Of a stretch of DNA of 64,000 bases, positions 12,697 through 24,752 are shown piece after piece. Made by a program: the position numbers and the translations under genes. Source of the stretch: Lottia gigantea. Its lineage: Eukaryota > Mollusca > Gastropoda > Lottiidae. The first letter of the stretch is position 1, and every line of letters begins with the position of its first letter. The stretch is from assembly GCF_000327385.1 (NCBI RefSeq), contig NW_008708898.1, forward strand, positions 2,215,240 to 2,279,239, read 5' to 3'. Below the pieces are notes generated by a model. That model made no database searches, was not told the DNA's origin, and saw nothing but the letters and a program-made list of their open reading frames with translations.

Positions 12697-13364
12697 CGCC
12701 ATGATCTGTAATCTTACTACCCTACCACGATCTGTTATCTCTTTATCTCACCACGATCTGCCATCTCTCTTCTTCATCATGATGTTATCTCTTTATCTCA
12801 CCACGATCTGCCATCTCTCTTCTTCATCATGATGTTATCTCTTTATCTCACCACGATCTGCCATCTCTCTTCTTCACCATGATCTGTTAAGTCTCTACTC
12901 CACCACGATCTGCCATCTCTCTACTCCACAATGATCTATTATCTCTCTACTCCACCATGATCTGTTATCTCTCTACTCCACCATGATCTGTTAACTCTCT
13001 ATTTCACCATGATCTGTTATCTCTTAACTTCTCCATGATCTCTAGTTTACTTTGATTTATTTTCTCTCCTTCACCATAATCTGTTATCTCTCAACTTTTC
13101 CATGATCTCTTACCTTTCAACATCTCCATGATCTGTTATCTCTCAACTTCTCCATGATCTGTTAGCTCTCTACTTTGCTTTGATTTATTTTATCTACTTC
13201 ATCATGATCTAATATCTCTACTTCACCATGATCTGTTATCTCTCTACTTCACCATGATCTAATATCTCACTACTTCACCATGATCTAATATCTCTCTGCT
13301 TCACTATGATCTAATATTTCTCTGCTTCACCATGATCTGTTATCTCTCTGCTTCACCATGATTC
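12697..13364. repeat. Minisatellite, about 26-bp unit, roughly 26 copies
   Basis: The repeating unit is close to CACCATGATCTGTTATCTCT plus CTACTT, 26 bp long, with point variants (CACGATCTGCC, CATGATCTAAT). Near its left end a 50-bp dimer beginning GTTATCTCTTTATCTCACC is repeated head-to-tail at 12734, 12784 and 12834, the first two copies identical. That shows recent local expansion on top of an older 26-bp array. There is no coding continuity. Confidence 0.95.
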
Positions 13365-15683
13365 CACATTTCTGTACGTACCATCATTTGTAATATTTGT
13401 TCTTCCTCTTAGCATAAATGATTTCCTGACAAAGCTGTGAATCACGATCTCGTGAATGCATCTTTGAAATTAAATTCCGATATAAGGAAATTGTAAGAAA
13501 TTAAAAATTTAGACCTGAAAGCAACATGTAGGCCTACTCTATTCAAGCTATCATAGGTTCTGTTTCAGAAGTATCTGAAACTCCTTGAAAAACGAATTGA
13601 AAAAATTATCTCGATGTCTCAAGATAATTATTAGTGTGATTTGATATATGTTTTTAAAGATATATTGAAGTTCGTCTCGGATAGTTCATTAAGTATAAAA
13701 AGGCTTCCATCGTAAATTGATAAAAAGAGGTTTTATCGATTTGTTGAGCCTTTTTACCGCAGGCTAATCTGACAGACGACAAAAGAAAGTCGATAATTTA
13801 ACGACTGCTTCACGAGGTTATTAAACGTTAACAACCATAGATCAAAGTTAAGTTTTATTTACTTATTTACTTTGTTCTTTAAGAAATTGTGTACTATACA
13901 CTTTAAGACAGAAATATACATTATACTGCGAGAAATGTTAAAATAGAATTTGTTTTACTTCATATTCCCAAATTTCTTCCTAATATCGTCTTTTTTCATA
14001 TGTTAAAATGGATCTTTTCAGATAAAATATGTCTAATTATCGCCCTTTGGCTTTGAAAAGTAATGAGGTCATGTGACTCAAGAGGAGGAAATCATAATAT
14101 ACCTAAGGATATATGGCATTTTTCCTATAACGGTATACCGTTGCGATATTATAGTGACGATATTTCGTGATGTTTCTAAATCACAATATTTGAACCTCAT
14201 ATTCTAACTCTAGGATATACACACAAGCACACAACTTTATGTTACAAAAATCATATTATCAGCTATTCTGACTTTCTTGGATTAATAATTTTCTTTGAGA
14301 GAAAGACGTTGACAAAATGATAGAATTAGTCTCCGCACTTTATTTTATTCTTTTAATAGCTCTGGATAATAGTGTAAGGCTTCAGGTCAAGAAGATTTAA
14401 AATTACACATAAACCATTTATTATTGTAAAAATATAAATGATATACATTTTAGAATAACAATATACAATATCAAATTACTTCAATTATCATTTATTAATA
14501 GCCAGTCATTAAGCTGGATAATTAAATACTGACATTTAGAGCAACGGGAGATAATTCTAGTAATTAAAATGAAACACGACTCTCTCAAGGGAATTATATG
14601 GTTTATAAGCAGAATAAATCACTTCGGCTACGAATGAGCTGAAACCTCGAGCAATACTGCTTCCGTATTGATTTCCTGGTAGACACGTGTTCAAACCATC
14701 TCTTCGTTCTCTTATTGTTCAAGTTATATCTTGAGCTACAAAACGACATTCAGGCACGAACACTTCTCGAATGGCAAACTCGTCTTTGTCGTGAGAAAAA
14801 CAAAGATTTGATAGAATTGACTGATTGATGATTGATCAACAAATTGATGAAAACGCCATTTTCTAATTGATTTTGGGTTGAGAAGTGTAATGACATAGGT
14901 TGCTGGTTTAAGGATTTCATATTCGGATACTCTTTTTCAGATTTTCTTAGTATTAATTTTGATATAGGCGTTATGAAATAAACCAATTGCTATAACAAGG
15001 GCATTATATGTTACGTTAATGTTGGGATGCCTTTAGGCAACAGCTTGAAAAATTTGACGAGACATTGATAATGTGCGAGCTCCACAAACGAAAACTAACT
15101 AACTGTTTGATCTAAGAGACTTAATTGCTCCAAAAGGACCACCAACAGGCTTTATAGTTTATCTTAATGCATTTTTGACCGTGTAAGCATGCTCAGAGCC
15201 CATCCTTGCAAGAAGATCTACGATCTTGAATTATGAATTGTCGACCCTAAAATAGACCTACAACTTCTAACATTTATGATCGTTTTCTTGTTCTATATAT
15301 TTTTAAAATAGCAAAAGAAATGTGTTCATAGCATTCGCTTTAAAATAATTAGATGAAGAAAAACCTAATTTCGTCGAGGTGGATAATAATCGTCTGCTAG
15401 CAAACTTGAAAATCTTGGCTGAGCGCCAAACTAGTCAGGTCACGCTGTAAACCAATCAAAAGACAGTAAATGTTATACTCGTAATCTCATTGGACATTCT
15501 CATCGATCAAACTTTTTGTTTAATGGCGGATGGTATTGTGAAGCTGTAATAAAATTCAGTACAGAATAACAGCTGAAGAATTCAAAATGGTTAAAATTTT
15601 AACAGTTGCTCACATTTTATAGCTTTTGTTAAATTCTTGTGACCAAGTTTGTGTAGAACAATATAAGTACATGTATTCCCTAC
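13365..15683. other. Intergenic DNA, no gene recognised
   Basis: AT-rich sequence. The only structure noted is a perfect 14-bp palindrome, AACGGTATACCGTT, at 14129-14142, followed by a short imperfect inverted repeat around 14158-14192. These could be the end of an old hAT-like miniature transposon, but no second end was found. Confidence 0.4.
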
Positions 15684-16026
15684 AAACCTTATAGTCCAGG
15701 GTTCAATCCCGGCTGTGTGAGATAATACCTTCGGATTTTTCAACCTGGTTTCCCCCTGTCAGTGATGCAGGTAAGAGGGGCTGACATGGAAAAAGCGTCT
15801 AGTCGTTCGGATGGGACAATAAATCGAGGCCCCGTGGGCTACAGGCTGTGCACGTTAAAGATCCCTCGACAGTTGAAAATCGAAAAAGAGCTGGCTAATG
15901 CCGCTGTCCTGGCCAAATTTCCCTCATTGCACCCTGCATGGCGTTGCCCGTTTTCATTAGCCCACATGGTGCAGAAAAGTAGTACGTAAAACTCCATTCA
16001 TTTCATTTCATTTTATAAACCTTATA
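15684..16026 (+). mobile_element. 5'-truncated tRNA-derived SINE with 10-bp target-site duplication
   Basis: The body at 15694-16016 is GC-richer than its surroundings. It begins just before a pol III B-box-like GGTTCAATCCC (15700-15710); the A box expected further 5' is missing, so the copy is 5'-truncated. It ends in a TTTCA simple repeat (TTCATTTCATTTCATTTTA). The 10-mer AAACCTTATA is found exactly at both ends (15684-15693 and 16017-16026), a perfect target-site duplication that points to LINE-mediated insertion of moderate to young age. The internal open frame is a by-product. The body resembles SINEs that I recall from mollusc genomes, but I cannot name the family. Confidence 0.85.
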
Positions 16027-18390
16027 AAGCGACTGGGCCATAGAGTGTCCAAGTGGTCGAAATAAGCGGATCAATTTCAAAAGTATGATAGATCCAAGAT
16101 CAATGCGTTATTTGACGTTACGATGCCAAGCAGAAATGCAGCCTATTGTTTGTTAATATTTGTTTGTTAAATAGTTTTATGCATTGCCATCAGTCATTTT
16201 TTTCTTTTTTTTCTGTTAGGAAGTGTTGTTTACGCAATAAAGGTACATTTTCTTAAAGCATCCCCATAGAAAATGACTCAAAAATAATCATAACCGTGAT
16301 CTTGGACTGATTTAGTACCAAAAAATAACACTAAGTACAATATTCTATCACTGCACCTGTTAAGAAAATCAACAACAAGATAATATCTTGGTTTGACAGT
16401 CACTGGGTACAGACGTACAGCGAGTACATTGTAATTTGAGAAGTGTTGAAGTTATAATCGAATTAAACCGGCTATTCAGCCCTTTTTCGCCATTTTGAAT
16501 ATTTGGACAAACCTATAGTTATTACTTCAAGGCAAACCTCTGTAATAAAGCATGTGTTGCTAAGGTACATTATACGCTTCAGGCGTTCTAATATACTTCA
16601 GACCGCGGTCTTCAATGTATTTTGTGAAAGGCCCATTGCAAATAAATCTCAAGTAACATGTTTATCAAGCAGAACATGCACCAAATCCTATTTGAATAAA
16701 TAATGATTATGGTTATGTTTTAACTATTATATTGTTACTACTTATACTTAATAATTTTGGTATTTTTAGTAGACTGGTTAGTGTTCTTCATTCATTCATC
16801 CATGCATTCATTTTAGTTCTGTGATTGATCATTATACATAAAGTATATTGTATGTAGTTCTGACTGATGAATCCATTCTGCTCTCGTTACTGGGAATGAT
16901 ATTTAACAGTTATTATTTAAAGGGGTATTCTGTTACGTAGGTTGTATTACGCAATAGTTACATCTTACGTCATGCTGCACAAGACAGAAAAACAAAATTC
17001 ATTAAAGGAAGGAAACAAGGCTGCTTAGTCTAAAAAAAAATCATAATCGCGACTAAACCATTAAAACAATATTAATATTGATAATTCCTAATGTAATTAA
17101 ACTGGATGATAAAGAAATAGGATTGTATTTTAGTCGCGATCAATGTAAATTAAATACTACAGCTATTATTGTAAGAGAGATCAATAAGGTATCGACGTGT
17201 TAAGGTTTTTGTCCTCGTGTATAAATAATTAGAAATATAATCATTATAAAAGATTAGTATCGATTAATGGATTAGTACAAGGAAGAAATATTGACACTTG
17301 CTTTACTTACTTGTCTTTTATATTATTCTTTAGTGATACGATTGTTGTTTTATATCTTGTTACTAAGATTTACATTTAAATATTTAAATTGTTTCCCTTT
17401 ATAAAAGGCACTGGAATTGATGTTTTTAAACGTTTTTTTATTGGAATTGGTTAGGTAGGGGGTACTTTTCCATATTTCCCAACAATACTTACAAAACATC
17501 TTGTCCATACATTTGAGAAAATATTGCAATTGTGTCATTTGTGACTGTTATCCGACGAGAAAGCCTAGTGTAGTTCACTTGTTGAAACTGGAAGCTGAAA
17601 TTTAAATATATATCTTAAAATTATTCATATTCCTCAACATGTATGAATACTCACAGCTTGACACTTGACAAATCATGTAGATGTATAATAAATTAGATAG
17701 AGTAAATTGAATTGTATTCTGACATGACAATATACTATTCATTACCTCGTTGCCATCAATCCATCAATCATATATCATGAATATTGCATTATTAACTCTA
17801 TATACACGACATGATAATGTTCATATACTCTTAACATGTTAATATTCCTTCCTAATGTAAATGTTTCTATATCCCATCTATATAGTATTGATAGTTTGAT
17901 ACAACTGATACTTGTTGATTGATGCATGTACCGTTGATTAAACCTCCTTGCTTGATACCAATGCCATTGATTAAGCTTATTTGTAAAAGTGTTCTTTATT
18001 AGAAAAGTGGTAAGTATGCTATCTCTGTATCTTCTTGATCAAACTGTATTTGTTTCAAAAGGGTTAATTAAAATGGAGAGTACTAATTGTTAATTAGGCA
18101 GTTTGGCTTTATAAAGACTCGATATTATTAGTTAAAACCTTTAGAATACGTATAGGGGACATATTTCTCTACAATTAAGCGTGTTTTTACTCAAATCCGT
18201 ACAGTAGTTTTCTAACAGCTTTCAAAGAGCACAACGAACTTAAAATTTTACGCAATGTTTTTAAATATATTTGGCGTTCAGAAATTAACAGCTGGATTGT
18301 TTCAGATAAAGGGCACATTTCTCTAGATATTTGTGTATAGTTTTCACAAATTTGAGCAAAAACATTTTCGACCCACAAAAAAGCGGAATG
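16027..18390. other. Intergenic DNA with a short CpG-containing inverted repeat
   Basis: No gene is recognised. ATCGCGACTAAA at 17046-17057 and its exact reverse complement at 17129-17140 flank 71 bp of AT-rich DNA, a possible miniature foldback element. The stretch 18140-18390, which abuts the next minisatellite, has two related strings (ACATATTTCTCTA and ACATTTCTCTAG) and looks like an old dispersed repeat. Confidence 0.45.
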
Positions 18391-19017
18391 TACCTTTAAT
18401 AACTGTACACCATTGAGATCCTTATTAACAAAAAAAATAATTGTTACTTTGTTGATAATTGCACGCCATAGATACCTTCATAATAATTGTTCATCATTCA
18501 TACCTTATTGATAATTGTACATCATTCATACCTTCTTAATAATTGTACATCATTCATACCTTATTGATAATTGTACATCATTCATACCTTATTGATAATT
18601 GTACATCATTCATACCTTGTTAATAACTGTACGCCATTCATACCTTATTAATTAATAAAATAATTGATACCTTGTTGATAATTATACACCATTGATACCT
18701 TGTTAATAAATAAAACAATTGATACCTTGTTGATAAATAAAACAATTGATACCGTGTTGATAATTATACACCAATGATGCCTTGTTTATAACTGTACTCC
18801 ATTGATACCTTGTTAAAAAATAAAACAATTGATACCTTGTTGAGACTTGTATACCATTTATACCTTGTTAATAACTATACACCATTGATATCTTGTTAAT
18901 AACTGTACACCATCGATACCATATTAATGAATAAAACAATTGATACCTTGTTAATAATTGTACACCATTGATACCTTGTTAATAATTGTACACCATTGAT
19001 ACCTTGTTTATAATTGT
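18391..19017. repeat. Minisatellite, about 28-bp unit, more than 20 copies
   Basis: The main unit reads approximately TACCTTGTTAATAATTGTAC followed by ACCATTGA, 28 bp. A variant replaces the ATTGTACACC part with AATAAAACA. Copies differ at several positions, and the central block at about 18650-18830 mixes the two variants, so the array is older or less homogenised than the 26-bp one. There is no coding potential. Confidence 0.93.
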
Positions 19018-19554
19018 GTGTTTATCAGTATCAAAACCTTGTGTAACTTTTATGCTTTTTCTAATATGAGAATTAAAAAATTGTTTACAAAAACTTTAGG
19101 TGCTTTCTTTGAATTCTCAAGCCGTTGTTTTCGATATTTACACAATACATCTAAGTTATATTCTATTTAAAATACTTAATTCTTTTACAGAATGATTATG
19201 AATTGATAAATGACATGTTTATTGTAATTATTAAGAGGCCTCGAGCAATAAAAATATCATCGGCATTTCACTCAGTAACATTGACTTCAATCGCGCTCTT
19301 TCAAAAATACACTGGTAAGGTTTATATTGGCTAGAGTCAGTTGAAATAACGTGGAATTATCTCACAGATTCGTCTGGTCCTTGAGTACATTGATATTTCC
19401 ATAGCAACCAAGTCGTTTACATTACCATTGAGTAGTTTGGTATTCCGACTGAGCTATGAAAAGCTGTCGGGCATCTCACTTCTGCCATTTCTGCTAATGC
19501 CAGACAAATCTTATAATTTCCAGATTGGCAAATTAATTCCAGATTATAAAAGGC

Positions 19555-19626
19555 TATATTCTTTCATCTCGCACATGATAACTGTTTGTGTGCTATACAA
19601 TATGCAACGGCTCGCCATAAAATTTT
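19555..19626 (+). repeat. Dispersed repeat, copy 1 (matches 39230-39345)
   Basis: The string TGTTTGTGTGCTATACAATA followed by a CTCGCCATAAAATT-like stretch is shared with 39255-39335, where CACGCCACAAAATT is read after about 34 extra bases. The upstream TTTCATC..TGATA part also aligns. This indicates two copies of one interspersed family in the same orientation. The family is not known to me. Confidence 0.55.
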
Positions 19627-20345
19627 AATATGGACCAATATATTATCATTAAGTGTGTTTACGTCATATAAATTGTTGCATTTATAACTTAACTGCATAA
19701 GTTAGTGATCTCTTTTGCCCTAAAGCTGTCTACACTTTCTCAAAGATGTTTAACTTATATTTTGGTATATCTATAACATCACGAAGATAGAGCACCAAAG
19801 CACCAATGTAACTTAATTATTTTATGTTTCTTAAAAATATAAATGATATAAATCTCTCTTACATAATTCATATTGATCTTTTATCAACTCCAACAAAATA
19901 TTAATGTTTTTAAAATATTTTATGTATCGACCTCATTTGTATAGTATTATAGTTTAATATTCTCTATAAATTTTCACATCTTTACGAAAAATAAAGGGGT
20001 CCGATAAATACGATCTGAGATGGATATTAATTCCAAGTAACAGGCTTAAATAAGTACATGACGGAAAATGATAAGGATATCAAGTTTATCGTGCTGTTTC
20101 ATTTCATGTCCGTGTTAAATATCAGGATAAGATTTATATGCAATTCAATGAAGATAAATGAAGCAATTGTCCGTTTCATTTCTTCTAGAACTTAGATGTT
20201 TGTTAGACCAATAGAACATAACAATATAAAGCAAATTCCTTTAACCATTAATCAAAGATCAAAAGTGTATGTCACAGGCTATAACAAGACAAGAACAGAA
20301 CGTATTATTGTTAAAGGCGCCATGTCAAACCACTTACACCCATCC

Positions 20346-20399
20346 TCATTAGCCCAAACAGGTGCAGACAAGTAGTACGTAAAATTCGATTAATTTCAC
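20346..20399 (+). mobile_element. 3'-terminal fragment of the same SINE family
   Basis: The segment CATTAGCCCAAACAGGTGCA to GACAAGTAGTACGTAAAATT closely matches the last about 55 bp of the SINE ending at 16016, including the AAGTAGTACGTAAAA block just before the tail. Only the 3' end is present, which is usual for 5'-truncated retroposed copies. Confidence 0.75.
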
Positions 20400-23300
20400 A
20401 AAACGTACCCATTAAGGTATAGACGGTGGAAAACTAAACTTATTCATCATGTATCAATCCTTCCGAAGTATTATTCCCCACATGTGTCCCTGGTACATTT
20501 TTATTCCTCGAGGCTATTTAGCAATCTTCATTTTTTTTCAAACTTTTCAACTTCACCTGACTAGATACTGTAAGATATGTGCCTGGTTTTCCTTGCAGAA
20601 TAGGGTATGCTCACTCATTTCAACAACACTTCACATCCTCTGGGAGGGTGGTAAATTTAGCTATTGTTGGTATCATGTGTGATCCTTATAATAATAGACT
20701 AATGAAAGGAATTATCAATGATAGTATGATATTATCTACAGATTGTATTGTCTTTAGTTAAATATCATTAATACGTGCGGTTACTTCCTCTATCTACATA
20801 AATACACTTTCCAATAGTCGTGTCTTAATAATATTGTAGCAGACGTGAACCACTCAATGCAAGCAGACTTCCAATGAAACTGCCTGTTAAGTGGTGTTGG
20901 TTCAGCGTGTCTCAAACTCTACACCATTTGATATTCTATGGACATGTTGCATAAGAAACCCATATAGTACTATGGATTACCACAGGTTGTATCAGCTTAG
21001 GAAAGTTAAAATGAAAGAATACGTCTGAAGCAGGACGTTTGAATTTGTGGTCTTAGAAACGTCACCATACAAACAAGAAATAGTAACCAGTAATTCTGAT
21101 TATTGCAAGTTTTTTCTACCAAGAGATCACAGCTAAAGGTCAGAGTTAGTCCCGCGGCAATTATCTTCATTACAGTTGATAAGTTGATAATGTAATGGGT
21201 ATTTGACTATTACGTCAATATCAATATAGAAACATTCAATAATTCATCACATATTGAGGTTCAGGTAACAGTATCATCTATCATCAACCTGACAAATCAT
21301 GAACATAGCTCGGATAACATCTTCAGAAAATGTTGCCGTCATCATTGTTGACAAGACTTCAGTCTTTTTAAAGCTTTGTATGCTTTAGTCCATTAGAATT
21401 TGAGTTAAGGAAAAGTAATGTTACTGGCAAGACTTTTATTTTTCTTAACCTAATCTAAGAGTTACTCCTGGTTGATCAAACCGGAAGTAAAATAAATTAG
21501 CGTCTGAGAAGTAGAACCACGACTCTGATTTCTTTCATTTCAACTAAACTGCTACAATAACTAGTAGACAGATGAAATAGCCAACCGGAGGTTAAGGTAT
21601 CTATGGAGAATATACCGCCACGTTACATTGTGCATGGAATGGTGCACTGGGCTTTAAAAACATAATTATTTACAGTTTGTTATACATTATTAACGGGTCC
21701 GACTAAAAAGCACGTGTATGACTTGTAAAATAAAAATTTATAACGTACTTTCCCCCTTTTATAAAGCTTCTTTAACCTTTCCAGCTACAACATTTGTTCA
21801 CTATAACTGTGAATAATTAATTACAGAGTTGTTATTGGAGATGAAAATACTACTAATTACTATGTGTTTATGAGATAATTTACATGGATTCTGTGAAGTC
21901 TTCTGTCAGTCTACAATGTGTTATTCTACGATTTCATTGTCATTAGACACAGTTTCAGGAGATGTACTGACAATAGAAAGCCTGCAAGTCATTATAAATA
22001 TCCTCTGTCTGATGCTAAGATTATTCTATCAATATTGATCTATGTCAGAATCGTACTTGTGTAATGATAGACTTTAATAACAATAACATATTTTTCACTG
22101 TGCAAATAATGCACAATTAATAGATTGCAGAGTGATATACATGTTATGTAGAAATATTCAAACAAAACAAATCAGACGTTGTTTTGATAATTGTCTATGT
22201 GCACACCAACGATTGTTTTTTTAGAAGTACTATTTGAAGAAATAAAATAGATGGGTCAAATCGTATTATCCACTTTAATAAAAACAAATAAATCTCGTCC
22301 AAAGCACTTTTATTTTCATCTCTATTCACGTCTAACAAGTTGTTATTACAAGAGTCAAATTTGGTAAAACAACACACTATTTTGTTATTGTTCCCATTGT
22401 ATAAGATGGCCTCATATTTGTCCAAATGACCATTAAAAAATCAAATTGTTTTTTTTTTAATTGCCCATTTGATAAAGATGATGAATATCATTATAGTATT
22501 GAAGTATTAAGTACCCTCAAGTTAATCAAACCTCGTTTCACTCGTAAATAACTATTAAATCACTGAGAGAACATGTCGGGAATTGAAATTACATTGAAAT
22601 GATCTTTACAATGTCTTTGGTTCAAGTCAGTAAGGACGTATCTTGCTACAAATGACATTAAGCATTATGGATAAAGGTCGAAGCATCTATTATGGTTCGC
22701 AACTAAGTCTGCCAAAATTCTTAATTGCAAGACCACTATCGGTAAAAGCTGGTATATTTGGTATTAACTATTCATCAAAATGGTTACTATGATTTGTATG
22801 ATAGATACACCGTATGTCATTTAAGCATTTGATAATGTTGATAATTAAATCGCAGATTGAAACTAGACTAACTAGGTTTCACTTACATTTTTGTAATAGA
22901 TATTCAAGGAAATTTACTAGTCACATATGTTTGCCCGTTGACGTTACTGTAGAGACAAACTGTGAATTCTTCCTTGAAGAAGATAATAAATAGCCCGAGG
23001 GAGTCCATGCATTCTGATCGTTTGACAGTAAAGGGAGTTTTTTCATGTTGATAATGACAAAAGAGAAGCAATTGTTACTTTATATATCAAATATTATATG
23101 TGCTTCGAGATAGATTTTACCTGAATTCAAAAGTAGAAAGACAACAAGTGAAATATGTTGTTTGTGTGTCACCGGGGACTCTGATGGCAGCATTCAAGTC
23201 ACATTAACATATATCTTTGATATCTAGTGATGGTGATATTATGCCTTTGAGTTGTTATAACAGAGCGAGACAGCATTCTGAATATCACAGTATCAATGTC

Positions 23301-24091
23301 TACTTGAATAATACCATCTAATCATACGCTGTTCGTTAACTGACGTTGATCGTCAATATAACTTTCTGCATGTGTTATAAATCAATATGTAAAAATAAAC
23401 CTGTTTCAGTATTCAGAAAAAAACATCAACCACCAGTAGATTTTTATTAAAAAACTTTTGAAGTAAAAAAGGCGCGTTTTCAAAATTGTTCTGGGTGGTT
23501 ATCAGCAGCAATACATGGATAAGACGAACAAAAGACTAAATATATATACAATTGAATATAATTGAAGGCAAAAGATTAATTGTTTATGAAGTACAATAGT
23601 TGTTATTATTCAGTGTGATTATTTTTCACAAGTTAACAAGTTGTTTGATTGTATGATGTTTTGATGAACAGATGTTTTCTTACTCAGTTTAAATAAAAAC
23701 AGTTTTTTCTCATGATGGACAAAAGATAAACATTACAGTGAATGTCTTTGAAAACATGTAATTATACTGACATTTATCTCGAGTTGGATGGGTTGATAAA
23801 ACATATAAATTATTCATGAGGACCTGGTGATTTGATTACGCTCAACTCTATTTACCTCGATAGCTTTAATTGCCTGCTGCTTAATGGTAAGGTGCCACGA
23901 GTTCGAGATTATCAAAGACACGATTGATCCAGTTAATGTTGTAGAATGATGAAACACGCTTTGTGTTATAAATTGTCCCACAACATCAAACTAAACGTTT
24001 CAAGTTTCTGTTCAAGTTGTCAATACTTTTTGTAATGGCCTGTATGCGTATATTGTTATTACAAACATATTAAAATAACAAAACATTTTCA

Positions 24092-24752
24092 CAGTTAAAA
24101 AATAAGTGCTCAATACATCAATTGTAGAGCTATATAGAAATATCACTGTTAAAATACTTCTCAATATATCAATTGTAGAACAATATAGAAATACCACTGT
24201 TAAAACAGTGTTCAATATATCAATTGTAGAGCGTTATAGAAATACCACTGTTAAAAAAGGGTGCAATACATCAATTGTAGAGCGATATAGAAATACCACT
24301 GTTAAAAAATGGGTGCAATACATCAATTGTAGAGTAATATAGAAATACCAGTTAAATAGTGTTCAATACATCAATTGTAGAGCAATATAAAAATACCAGT
24401 TTAAATAGTGTTCAATACATCAATTGTAGAGCAATATAAAAATACCAGTTTAAATTGTGTTCAATACATCAATTGTAGAGCTATATAGAAATACCACTGT
24501 TAATATAGTGCTCAATACATCAATTGTAGAGCAATATAAAAATACCAGTTTAAATAGTGTTCAATACATCAACTGTAGAGTAATATAGAACTATCAGTGT
24601 TAAAATCGTGCTCAATACATCAATTGTAGAGCTATATAGAAATACCACTGTTAAAATAGTGTTCAATACATCAATTGTAGAGCAATATAAAAATACCAGT
24701 TTAAATAGTTCAATACATCAATTGTACAGCGATATGGAATGTTAAAATAATA
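24092..24752. repeat. Minisatellite, 50-52-bp unit, about 13 copies
   Basis: Each unit carries CAATACATCAATTGTAGAGC, then ATATAGAAATACCACTGTTA and a short variable spacer. The first five CAATACATC-type starts lie 50 to 52 bp apart. Some units have AAAATACCAGTTTAAATAGT instead, so at least two sub-types alternate. An open frame reading through five units only reflects periodicity close to a multiple of three. Confidence 0.95.

Larger units (their letters stand above)
19018..24091. other. Intergenic DNA, no gene recognised
   Basis: About 5 kb of AT-rich sequence. The only items supported are a dispersed-repeat copy near 19555 and a SINE tail near 20346, both listed separately. No open frame has a recognisable product. 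Confidence 0.6.

Noticed and set aside
15697-15720. A tRNA gene, suggested by a B-box-like GGTTCAATCCC
   Set aside because: No A box, acceptor stem or cloverleaf can be drawn. The motif is the head remnant of a SINE flanked by a target duplication.
24092-24752. CRISPR-like regular repeats
   Set aside because: The units are contiguous tandem repeats of 50-52 bp with no unique spacers, in an animal genome; this is a minisatellite.
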